A stretch of 64,000 bases of DNA from Scenedesmus sp. ARA3. Lineage: Eukaryota; Chlorophyta; Chlorophyceae; Sphaeropleales; Scenedesmaceae. Made by a program: the position numbers and the translations under genes. This document shows positions 46,353 to 56,420 of this stretch, in pieces. Location of the stretch: positions 1,578 to 65,577 of the forward strand of contig RWJK01001239.1 in assembly GCA_004335835.1 (NCBI GenBank). Reading direction: 5' to 3'. Position 1 is the stretch's first letter, and each line of letters starts with the position of its first letter. The notes beneath the pieces were generated by a model. It did not search any database. It saw nothing but the letters and a program-made list of their open reading frames with translations, and was not told the DNA's origin.

Positions 46353-49178
46353 ATGCTGATGATGGCAGTCTTGCTGATCAGCTGGTGGGGCTTGATGGGG
46401 GAGGGCAGCAGCTGACAGGACTTTGCAATCGGGTGAGTGTCATTGCTGGGTGAAGATGGCAAAGCATGCAGGCATGCATGCATGCAGGTGGAATGACAGG
46501 TTTAGGCATGGCAAAGGCACAACTGCTCAACTGCAAGCAATGCTGGACCATGTGTGCAGGCAGGGGCAGCTAGTTGAACGTTTCATGGGTGCACTGCAAG
46601 CTGCAAGTTTCAGGCAAAGCCGGACCCCGATGCCGTAACTATGTTGTTGTCTAAAGCTATGCTGCTGTTACGAACCACACTAGCGGTCAAACCACCTTGC
46701 GCATCACCCCGCCTGCCGTGCTGTGTGTTGTTGACATGCAAATTGTTGTGTTGCCTGCTGCCAGGCTGTCTGGTCCGAGCTGCACGCACCTGGCACACCT
46801 TCACTGTTCAAGGTAATTCGTCACACAGCACGCCGTGCACTGTGCTAAATTTGACACCCTAGGGTTTAGGTTCAGGTTGTTTTGCCAATATGCATGTACG
46901 TTTGCCAGTCTTTGCCGCAGGCCCTGCATGCCTGGCAGCTTTCAAGAGACTCCTGCACAATTTCAGCGCGCCACAGGACGTGGTGAGCAACCCCTTGCTG
47001 TGATGCTCCCATGGCGCTACCCTTTTGGCCACCAGCCGCCAGCCGCCAGCTAATGCACTCCAGCTTGACAACAACACATGCGCCCTGCATGCAGGTGCGC
47101 GGACCAAACTACCTGGCAGACAGGGGCAAGGTGCCAGCTGGGCAGCGTGCGTACTGCTTACTGGCTGTGGACCTGGTCACAACACCCACAGCAGTACAGC
47201 ACGTGGCTCGATTCCTGCCATCTGTACGGTAAGCATGGCACAGCACAGGACAGACATAACAATGACATTGCTTGATGCCTGCGACTTTAATAGTGTTACA
47301 GGCATGAGTTGGTGCCCATGTGTGTCGGTAGGCGTGTAGCAATTGCGCTGCTGCTCAGGCTGTTTTGCACAGTATCCTGCATGTCTGCAGACACACATGT
47401 GCACAGCGCTCACTAGCTTGCTTGCTTCACCGCTGTTTGAGCCGTGCCATGGGCTGCCCTGCAGGTGCATCCCGCAAGTGCAGTATTGTACAGTGTCTGA
47501 TCAGTGGTCATTGTCTGCCGCTGTTTGAGCTGCACTGCAGGCGCTGCCGCGCTGCCAGCTGCTTCGTGTTCAACATGATGGTGCCTGCAGCTGACAGCGT
47601 GCTCAACCTGGTCATGACCTTCGGCAGCAGCAGCCACTGGCAACAGCTGGCAGTTGCCAGCCGCAGCAGCAGCAGCACGGGCACCGGGAGTAATGGAGGC
47701 AGCGATGCGGGCAGCAGCAGCGGCAGCTGGGCTAGTGGCAGCAGCAGCAGGGCATGCACCTGCAGCAGCAGCAGCAGCAGCTCCGGGGCTTGCCAATGGA
47801 GTGGGCTGGATCACGTGCTGTACAGGTGCGCTGCCAGGCAGGCATTGGAAGGCGGTGCAGCAGTGCTGGCCCTCCATTGTTAGCATTGGTGCATGTCGTT
47901 GCTTCAACTGGGCTACCCAATCTGCTGATTGTGCTGCGGATGCTGATGGCAGCAGCCTTTTACTTCCTGCTGTTATTGCACACCCTGCACCATCACGCCC
48001 TCATCTTACCTTGTTTCCCAAACCGCAGGTTCATCCACGCCAGTGACACTGAGCGCAGCAGCATCCTGAAGATGATCCCGCACATAGAGGTCGGCAGCTG
48101 GGTGGTCAAGCAGGCGGTGGGCACCACTCCCTTCATAGTGGGGCGCAAGCTGGCCACAACCTACCACCTCACAGACAGGTGCTTTGAAATGCTGTGCTGC
48201 TATGTGATGTCGTGCTTGTAGAGTGAATTATACAATGTGTTCACGTGTCAATTGTCCTTGCGCCGTAAATAATTATATGACAGTTGGCAGCTGGGTGGTC
48301 AAGCAGGCGGTGGGCAGCACTCCCTTCATCGTAGGGCGCAAGCTGGCCACAACCTACCACCTCACCAAAAGGTGCTGTGATCTACGGCTGGCTTGCTGTG
48401 GTCCATGCTGCCTGTGTGTATGCTTTGTGCCTGTGCCTGTGGTTCACGAGTGTGGCAGCGCCAGGCATACAGCTGGCCAGGCTGCCAGCTGGATATAGTA
48501 TCTGGGGAGTTAATTGCATTTGCCTCATGGTGTGAGCGTACGCCACTCAAGCTTCAACAGCATTGATAAGCCAAGAGTTCGCTGCCAGTCGCAGCTGACT
48601 GGTGGTTGCTGCTGCTGCTGCTGCTGCTGCTGCGGCTGCTGCTGCTGGTCCAGGTACATGGAGGTGGACATTGACGTGACCACCTGCAAGACAGCAGGCT
48701 ACATTGTGCAGGTGCGTGCGGCTGCAGCTGCAACGCATCACATTATACGCGCACAGGAGCTGCCGTAATGGTGCTTATTTGGGTTGATAGTGCTTATTCA
48801 AAAACCTTCAGAGGCTGCTGCTAAGGACCTCCCTTTTGAATTGCAAGTGGAGCAGGCCTGATGTGTGTTGACACAGCAACACATGCCTGTGTCCGAGCAT
48901 CGTGCTCACATGCGTGTTTGCTGTTCTTTCGCTGTCCCGTTGCCCTCACTCCTTCCCTCACTCTTTCCTCTTGCCACTGCCAGTCTATCCGAGGTGTGAC
49001 CACCTCCATGGTGGTTGACTTGGCGTTCCTGCTGGAGGGCCAGCGGCCGGCTGAGCTGCCTGAGCAACTGCTGGGTGCTGTGCGCTTCACACACCTGGAC
49101 ATGGCTGCTGCTGTGCCGCTTGACATTAGCAGGGAGGTGCCGCCCTGGCCGCAGCCGTGGGAGCAGCTGCAGGGTTAG
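43130..49178 (+). CDS. EDR2-like protein: START domain plus DUF1336
   Basis: Eleven exons, 43130-43198, 43544-43783, 44166-44765, 45395-45544, 45887-46432, 46765-46812, 47095-47228, 47541-47825, 48029-48178, 48654-48711 and 48984-49178, give 824 aa in phase. The N-terminal part (WVPYKHSSGMAIYLHQ, FVGGEFMVSSTVRGSPQQCLAAL, later SLVTCILKVDLGGWL) is a START-type lipid-binding fold with a Gln/His-rich insert. From about residue 552 the DUF1336/EDR2-C signature follows: VRGPNYLADRGKVPAG, FVFNMMVPA, RFIHASDTER, MIPHIEVGSWVVKQAVG, TPFIVGRKL, YMEVDIDV, and a final LPEQLLGAVRF. In plants EDR2-type proteins bind phosphoinositides and act in membranes and defence signalling. No PH domain is seen upstream, so either the family member lacks it or 5' exons are missing. 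Several exons have local copies in introns or the 3' UTR. Confidence 0.85.
43688..43940 (+). repeat. In-frame 147-bp duplication across an exon end
   Basis: The end of exon 43544-43783 with its donor is repeated 147 bp (49 codons) downstream, ending in a second GTGAGC donor after 43930. The frame stays open through both copies, so the second donor would give a protein with an extra 49 residues. Confidence 0.85.
44808..45440 (+). repeat. Six-copy array of one exon start (VDLGGWLSQQ)
   Basis: Cores begin near 44811, 44929, 45035, 45161, 45279 and 45395, spaced 107-126 bp. Copies 1, 3, 5 and 6 keep a CAG or TACAG acceptor directly before the codons VDLGGWL; copies 2 and 4 have lost it. Copies 1 and 3-5 meet a stop within about 21 codons (TAG or TAA), and only copy 6 runs on into the 150-bp coding exon. 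The intervening intron sequence is also repeated. Confidence 0.9.
46307..46352 (+). repeat. (CTG/GCT)n run encoding poly-Ala
   Basis: GCT run in the linker exon of the EDR2-like gene; translated it is about 15 alanines. It is one of few exon runs in the CTG rather than CAG orientation on the coding strand. Confidence 0.85.
48091..48375 (+). repeat. Copied exon end plus donor in DUF1336 region
   Basis: The last about 86 bp of exon 48029-48178 with its donor (VGSWVVKQAVG to TYHLT) recur at 48284-48371, 193 bp downstream, again followed by GTGCTG. Identity is high, so the copy is fairly recent or conserved. Confidence 0.9.
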
Positions 49179-49313
49179 AAGAATGGCAGCGGCAGGCCAG
49201 CTGCTGGGTGCTGTGCGCTTCACGCACCTGGACATGGCAGCTGCCGTACCGCTTGACATCAGCAGGGAGGTGCCGCCCTGGCCGCAGCCGTGGATGCAGC
49301 AGCAGCGGCAGTA
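49068..49313 (+). repeat. Copy of the last coding segment in the 3' UTR
   Basis: About 95 bp encoding LLGAVRFTHLDMAAAVPLD at the protein's C-terminus are repeated 133 bp downstream (from 49201), beyond the TAG at 49176-49178. Confidence 0.9.
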
Positions 49314-49594
49314 GCAGAAGGGCAACGGCGGGCAAGCTGCGTTAGGGCATGCACGTCCAGCAGTTACTATGGGTTCATAGTCGTGCAATAGGCTGGCTGC
49401 CAGCTGGGACCACCGTCTGGGAATGCTGTCTTGATGCAGCAGTGAGCTTGGCTGTCTTTCGTCCCAAATTGAAGTTTGTTATTTGTATTCCGCACTCATC
49501 ACTGCTTGATGGCTGTTGTGAAGGCCGTGAACACTGCTGCAAATGCAGTACAAGTGATCCATGTGATCACATACCTTGGAGACTTGCCGCTGTC
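49179..49594. other. Short intergenic region
   Basis: After the 3' UTR copy of the EDR2-like C-terminus there is no further recognisable feature. Must hold the EDR2-like poly(A) site and the next gene's promoter. Confidence 0.45.
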
Positions 49595-51265
49595 ATGGAT
49601 ATCCAATTAAAAGCATCCTTGCTCAGACCAGCGGAATATGATGCAAGGTTTCTCGATTTTGTTTCCTCTGTTCATTGCTCAGCTGCGGCTTTTCATTTGA
49701 ACACCACCGCGAACCTCCTCATGACGCAGCCTAAGTCCGACGTGCCGCTTATGGCAGAGGTCTTACGCTTTTTTGATACCCTGTTTGAACCACGCCCTCG
49801 CACGGAACCTCAGCATGCGGTCCCCAAGCCCACACAGCCAGCTACAGCAGCAGCACCCCTACCAGCAGCGTTCTCCACTGCATATACGCTCGCCCCGCTC
49901 GCTCAGCTATCAGGCAGCAGCTCTGCAGACCCAATTGACCTTAGGTATGACCTGGGGCTGGCCATCCTGAGGAGAACCAGCTTGCAGGACAGCACCAACC
50001 CCCAGAGCAGCAGCAGTAGCAACAGCAGTAGCACCATCAGCATCGCCCTGCCCAGTGTTATGTCCCTGGCTCCGCCCAGCCCGCAGCGCAGCCGCAAGCG
50101 ACTCAGCGATTCAGGCGCAGGCAAGCCGCAGTGGCTGCAGCAGCTGCCACGGCTGTCTGCTGAGCACCATCGCGTGTTTCAGTCTGTGCAGAAGCTGACT
50201 CTCAAGGTGGGCCAGCAATCAAGCATCCCAGCTGCACTCAGGTTGACGCACTCTGTTCGTAGTGCATGGTTGGCTCCACAGCACGCAGCTTTTGGAGAAA
50301 TACTGGCCTTGTGGTTCCACTTGCCCTCCACTGCAATGGCATGCAGCAGATCCTGGCTTTGGATGCTTGTTTCCTTGGGCCTCTGACAGCATGTACTGCA
50401 GCGCACGGCCAGTGCACCGTATGCTGTGACAGGGACATTTTCCAGGCCACACTGCAGTTGGTGCGTAAGGTACGAGTAGCTGGCTGAAAGCACCTGGAGC
50501 TGTCAGCAGCAGCGCCGCCTCACTCCTAGACCCTCACGTTTGAAGCCTGACGATCTGCAGCTACAGTGCTGCTGCTGTTCTCCTGTCAATGTGTGCCGCT
50601 GCACTCAACACTGACACACTCATCTGCTTTGATATGTAGGCAGCTTTGGACCTCAGCAGCCGCAAGTACAGTGCAGAGGCGATCTGGTTTGCCAAGTGGG
50701 AGGGGCAGCCTGCGCGGCTCAAGTTCAAGTGGAGCGAGGGCAGCCCAAATGCACTGCTGTTCGATGCAGCTGTTGCAATCAGGTGAATACTGCAAGAGGC
50801 TGTGCAGCAGTTGGCGCGTGTTTGTAGCACGACGCAGCTGCGCTGCTGTCGACCATGCAGCTGGGTGCTGGTAACCCGCAGTGGTTTGCGCAGTTGAACA
50901 GAGTTCAGCTGCTGTTGAGTTGCACATTGTTGCACGTAACCTGACAGGGAGGGGCATTGCAGAACAGGGCGCAGCTGCACAGCACCTGCCAGGTGTACTG
51001 TGCAGAGCTACACCAACCCGCCAAGGTCCCGGCACATCACCAGCACCTGACTGCCCGATGTTAACTGCCACATGAACACTGCGGAAGCCGCATAACCCAT
51101 TCCTGCCTGCCTCTGCCTGCCTGTCTGTCTGTCTGCCTGCTGGCTGGTGTTTTGCCTGCTTTCTGTTTGCAGGGGCTCATCATCGCGCAAGCTGCGGCTC
51201 ACCGGCACACCCCACCAGCTGCACACAGCATCAATCATGCTGGGACCTACTGCTGGGCCATCAGT

Positions 51266-51306
<41 letters not shown>

Positions 51307-52560
51307 CAGATGCTAGCCCTGGCCTGGAGGTATCGCAGCTGAGCACTGCAGGCAGCAGCACTATTGACGCAGCAGCAGGGGCAGCAGGAGCAGCAGCAGC
51401 AGAGCAGCCAGTTGCTAGGGTGTTTGATCAAGCAGGGCTGCAGCTTGAGCTAGGGTACAACCTCGCTGTCGGCACGCCTATCCTATCTGCATCGAGGCGC
51501 TTCAACACCAGCAGCAGCAGTAGTGGCAGCAGCAGTGCAGCAGGCGGCAGCAGCAGCAGCTGGCAGTTGCGGCAGCTGAAGGCGGCGTATGACGGCAAAA
51601 GTAACAATGTGACGTTATCTGCTGATGGCGCTGCCTGGAGCCTGGGGGTGGTGTTCCCTACTGAAGCCACTGGGCTGATGGGTCTGCCAAGGAAGCCCAG
51701 CAGCAGCAGCGGCTGGCCGCGGCTGATGCTGTCACTGCAGCCTGATGTGAGCTTTGAAGCGCTGTGAGCCTGCATGCACATGTAACAGGAGCAATTTACA
51801 CATGTGTATACACGATATTTTGAGTAGCAGCATATATGTACCGACACCAACAGCAGCAGTGGCTCTTGGCAACAGCGACTAAGTCAACAGATGTAACACA
51901 GCAAAGTTGGGGGAAATTTGGCTGAAGTTGATGTCGAGGCTTGTCTGGATGTGTCATCCAACACAAAAGCACATGGCACTGCTGGCAGGCATGCATACAG
52001 TCATGCATACCTGTCACCTCCCAACATTTCACCATCCTCCCGCTTCCAGACCAGTCGCGTGCTTTGAGGGCTGCATACAACTACTAAGGGTTGCAGCAGT
52101 TTTGCAGGTCGTTGTACCCAGCATGGTACAGTACAGCCTTCGTCATTCGAGTCGTGACACAGGTCCAGTGTTCTATCGCGGCTTGGTGAGTCTTTCGTGA
52201 AGCCGCTCCAATCTCGGTTGGTCATCCAAACTCTTTGGTAGGTTGAATTTGTCGAGTACATCCTGAACTGTCCCGCGCGCAACATGGAAATGACAATAAA
52301 CGCAGGGCAACCGCCAGAAAAGCTGGCCGTGCGTCAGCAGAACTACGCAGACAACGAAAGCAGCAGAATCAAGGCGACGAGCAGCAAGATCAGGGAGTAG
52401 GAGCAGCAGCAGCAGCAGCAGTAGCAGCAGCAGCAGCACAAGAGGCTGGCGAGGTGTTGCCACTAACTGTGCAAAGCGAAGATAAGCAGGTAAAGAATCT
52501 TCCTGGCTCGGATGCTGCCCAGTCAGATGCGTAGGATCAGCGTGATTGTGCAGGAACAGT

Positions 52561-52596
<36 letters not shown>

Positions 52597-53696
52597 CCAG
52601 CAACAGCAAGTGTAGCAGCACCAGGTGATGATTTGCACTTGTACAGTACTGGTCATCCATCTATACTCCGGCAGTAGAACTGCAAAAGCGATGATCTGCA
52701 CTTGTACAGTATTGGTCATTCAGCTATACTCCGGCAGTAACTGCAAAAGGCATGAGGCGCCTCATAAGCAGCTGCAGTGTGCATCTACATTCTCTGCCAG
52801 AAGTCCCATTGAACATGCTCTTGACAACTTCTCTGGAGTGCCAGCTGTGTCATCATGCACAGCAAAACCGCATGTGCATAGGCTCTGGGCGAGCAAACAA
52901 CCGTTCACATTTTTCATGCTAGCCAAAAGTTCCGCTGCAACTGCAGGCGCCCGCGGCTGAGGCAGCAGCGCCGTATGCAGCAGCGCTTGAGGGGCTGCGC
53001 ATGCAGTGGATACAGAATGCCGTCAGCTTTGAGGATTCACTGACCGGGCTGATCAAACGTGAGGCGGCAGCATAAGCAGTTTGCTGCTTGAAAGGCGTGT
53101 TGGGTGCCCATGCGGTGAACAGACTGTGATGCCCAGACCTCACCCGTTTGTGAAGTACAAGCGACTGGGGTAGTTTGCCAGTGAGCAAGCTTGGGTGAGC
53201 TGAGCAGTGAAAATGTAATAGCGTTGTTCAGCAGAATGGGCATTGCATGCTGCATTGCATGCTGCAGGACAACCCCAACTACTGTGTTGACCAACCCTGC
53301 AGTCCTGCAAGAAAAACAGGGGTTCATCACTTGCCATCTTGAAATGGAGCCTTCCTGATCATGCTACCAGCTCAAACGCTGCAGCATTGACAGTCGTTGC
53401 TTTGCCGCCTGTATGCCCGCAGGTGCCCAGGAGCAGGAGCAGCAGCTAGTGCGCCAATCGGCAGCAGCGGAGGCGCGCGCAGCAGCAGCAGAGGCACGCG
53501 CAACAGCAGCAGAGCCGCGTGCAGCAGCAGCGGAGGCGCGTGCAGCAGCAGCAGAGGTGCGTGCAGCAGTAGCAGAAGCACGCGCAACAGCAGCAGAGGC
53601 AGCAGCAGCAGCAGCCCTGCCAGCCCTTCCCTTGTCGATCAGGGATCACCAGTTGGCTACTGCTCAGCAGCAGGCAGAAGCACGGCAGCGAGAGGT

Positions 53697-53768
<72 letters not shown>

Positions 53769-53904
53769 ACAGCAGCTGCAGCAGCGCCCACCAGCAGTGC
53801 ATGATGTGGACGGCACTGCTGCTGCTGCTGGGGTAGCACCTGGGGCTGCGAGCGTGGCAGCTGCTGGCTTGCGTGCTGTGGAGGTGGCTGTGAAGCAAGA
53901 ATAG
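49595..53904 (+). CDS. Beta-rich protein with C-terminal heptad-repeat coiled coil, function unknown
   Basis: Five exons, 49595-50206, 50640-50782, 51173-51746, 52947-53058 and 53423-53904, join in phase to 640 aa. The ATG at 49595 is the first in a long open frame; a later start is possible. The middle (KYSAEAIWFAKWEGQPARLKF, SSRKLRLTGTPHQL, LQLELGYNLAVGTPILSASRR, KSNNVTLSADGAAWSLGVVF) alternates polar and hydrophobic residues as in a beta-barrel, and might be distantly like chloroplast outer-envelope porins such as OEP24, which I cannot confirm. Then come a short helix (LRMQWIQNAVSFEDSLTGLIKR) and a run of seven-residue AAAEARA-type repeats, a likely coiled coil, followed by about 25 glutamines. 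An alternative end is the TGA at 51765-51767 if the third intron is retained. Confidence 0.6.
52621..52750. repeat. 64-bp tandem repeat in an intron
   Basis: A unit starting GATGATTTGCACTTGTACAG and ending in CTGCAAAAG occurs twice with an offset of about 64 bp, in the fourth-exon-preceding intron of the beta-rich/coiled-coil gene. CAG runs flank it upstream (52402-52440, 52561-52597). Confidence 0.8.
53461..53607 (+). repeat. 21-bp coding minisatellite (AAAEARA heptads)
   Basis: About seven tandem 21-bp units of the form GCAGCAGCAGAGGCGCGTGCA code for AAAEARA-type heptads with Glu and Arg at fixed positions. The period equals a coiled-coil heptad. Confidence 0.85.
53698..53785 (+). repeat. 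Longest CAG run in the window (poly-Gln)
   Basis: About 29 codons of CAG with a few CAA, and one CTG near its end. It codes for a poly-Gln tract near the C-terminus of the coiled-coil protein. Confidence 0.9.
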
Positions 53905-56420
53905 TTACGAGTGTAAGCTATGCAGGGATGCCACTGAAGGCAAAGCCTGCATATGCAGGTTTAGCGTGATGTCAGCGCTGTTGTCCTTCAGTTTGAACTG
54001 TGTTGTGGTTGGAATGTAATTACCAACACAGGCTGCCAAAACGGCTGATCAGCAGCTGCAGCTCCTAGGAGCCAGGCCTGGCACCTGTGCCAGTGGTTGC
54101 TTGACGATGTTTTGAGCGTATACTACGTGCAGCCTGTGCTGCCAGTGATGTTAACCTAGTACGCTTGTGCTTTTGAATGCTCTGCACTGCCTGTGAAGGC
54201 CTCAGCCAGGTTTGAACCACCCTGATGTTACCAACGACCGCAGGTCATCCCCGTGTCGTGTTTATCCCAGAGTCGCACTGCCAAGGCATCTGTGAGAACT
54301 ACAGTCATGATGCATGCAACACCGCTCGTGTCTGCAAAGGAACAAGCGGCTCAACACAACAGACGCGGTAGAGGCAGGCCAAGCGTTGCGACAGCAAAGC
54401 ATAGAAACAGCATTCAATGCAGTTGCACCTGGAATGACCAACACACTCCAGGGCCGTCATTCAGTGGGAGCTTTACGCACATCCGAGTACTGCACACATG
54501 CACATGAGATGCATCCTCTCAAAGAACACACCCTGGCACGTGCTGTACTGCTGACTCAGCGACTCAGCAGCTGGCCCAGCATTGCTCCAGGCTAGTCGCA
54601 AATGCACTTGCCGTGGACTTGCTGAAGGCGCTGCTAGCATCCACCACACAACAGGGCACAAATGTCGGGCGCTAAGCGGCCCACATGCATTGCCTGCCAC
54701 ACAGGGCACGGCTAAAGATCGTTGCTGTGCTGCTGCTGGTGAGCAGCACAGCATGGCAGCTGGCACTGCAGGTCGTATGGGGTATGGTATGGCCACTTGT
54801 TAGGCATGCCGTAACTATTAAATGTGCAATGTGCAAACATTGCCTGCGGCAGGCAGCAGCAGATGAATGCCCACTCATGCACAGGATGCTCCTCAGCAGC
54901 GTATGCTGCTGCAGATGCAAAGAAATTCAATGCGGCAGCAGAAGGTCTGCAGCTGCAGTGCACCAGAGCAAACACAGGCAGCTGACATCAGCAGCTGCAG
55001 TGCTCAGCATCAAACACAGGCTGCTGCATCATACACCAGTCCATGAATGCCACATGCTGTGGCACCACCAGTGCCACCCTACTCGACAACAAAGACATTT
55101 CGACCCAAAGCAAGTCAGCAGCACACCTGAGCAAAGCCAACCAGGAGCTCAGGTGATGAGGGCACACATGAAGCTGCCACTGTTATCTTGCAGGTGTTGT
55201 CCCTGGTGCAGTTTGATCAAATAGTGCCCATACTATACAGTTGGCACGATGCAATGCGTTAGATGACCTGTCACGCTGTCTTGAAACACCACCAGAAACA
55301 GCCATAGGGCGAGCACAAGCCAAGCGATTGATTCAAACAGTCACAGCCAAGCATGCTCTGGCTGCAATGACCTGCCAGCAAGCTTACCTGTTGATGTAAA
55401 CAGCACGAGAAAAGCATAATATCAGCGGTCAGCGGTCAATGCTCCATTGAAATGGGTACCCATGTCCTCTGCTGCCTTGCCAACTGAATAGCCCCTCAAA
55501 GGGTTCATATTGGTGGTGCATGAACTCAGTGACACTCCAGTAAAAGCTGGGCTGGCGTAATCCTTACTTGGGTTTGTATGATAACATGCAAACCCAGCAC
55601 CAGCAAGACACAACACGGCAGCCTGCTAGTAGCCATGCATAGCACACAGACACAGTTGGCGGGCACGTACTGCTCATGCCACCACCAGCTGCTTCCTGCT
55701 CGCACTGCAGCTGCTGCTGAGGCATCAGCTGCAGCAAACAAATTCAAACCAAGCATCACAGTGCTGAGGTGTTATCCTGATCACCACATCACCCACACGC
55801 CCAGCCTGCAACTGGACACTGCATACAAGTAAAGTGACTGGCTGCTGGCACATGCAGCAGCAAGCTACTGCTGCACTGGTGGTAGCTGCCCACGTACAGC
55901 TGGCCACCTTCAGTGTCTCACAGTGCCTCCAGCCTATTGCTCTGCAATTGCAACCCACCCTCCACCCCTCCCACCAGCATTCGCGCCCACCTGAGCACAC
56001 TTGCATCCACCACGCCTGCACACTGGCAGGCAGCGCACGCAGCCGCACATCCAAGCTGCCTCCCCCCAAACACGCAGCCCGCTAGCTCTTCCGATCCCAA
56101 CCGTGCGGCGGGCCTCCCTGAGCAGCGCAACTGCGCGCAGCCAGCGCATGGCCGCAGCACACGTGCTCACACCTTCCCACCAGCTGCCCTGCTCACTGAG
56201 CACCAGTGCGCCACCTGCCAGCATGCTGCATTCAAAGTCCCACCAGCAGCGCCCACAAACCCACACAGCTCCAGCCAGATTGCTAGCATGCTGCCTGCCT
56301 GCTGGCCTGCTTGAGCATGCTGTGCCCAGCCAGCAGTGATTACCGGGTCCCACACGCTAGCTGCCTGGCTGGCTGCCTACCTAGCTGGCCTGCGGCCCAG
56401 TTGGTATGCTGCGCAGCTGC
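53905..56420. other. Convergent intergenic region
   Basis: No exon recognised in 2.5 kb. It includes a roughly 43-bp imperfect tandem repeat near 54,945-55,035 and a short near-perfect inverted repeat around 55,571-55,596. Open frames here lack motifs. Confidence 0.5.
54015..54019 (+). terminator. Candidate poly(A) signal TGTAA
   Basis: TGTAA about 111 bp after the stop codon of the coiled-coil protein gene. Typical motif and spacing for a chlorophyte gene. Confidence 0.45.

Noticed and set aside
51147..51767. Ending the beta-rich protein at the TGA at 51765
   Set aside because: A GTGAGC donor at 51747 joins in phase to exons at 52,947 and 53,423 that form a continuous helical coiled coil, which is more coherent; retention of the intron remains possible.
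54685..55224. 179-codon plus-strand frame in the 53.9-56.4 kb gap
   Set aside because: Composition is typical of non-coding DNA here, with no motif or paired splice sites.
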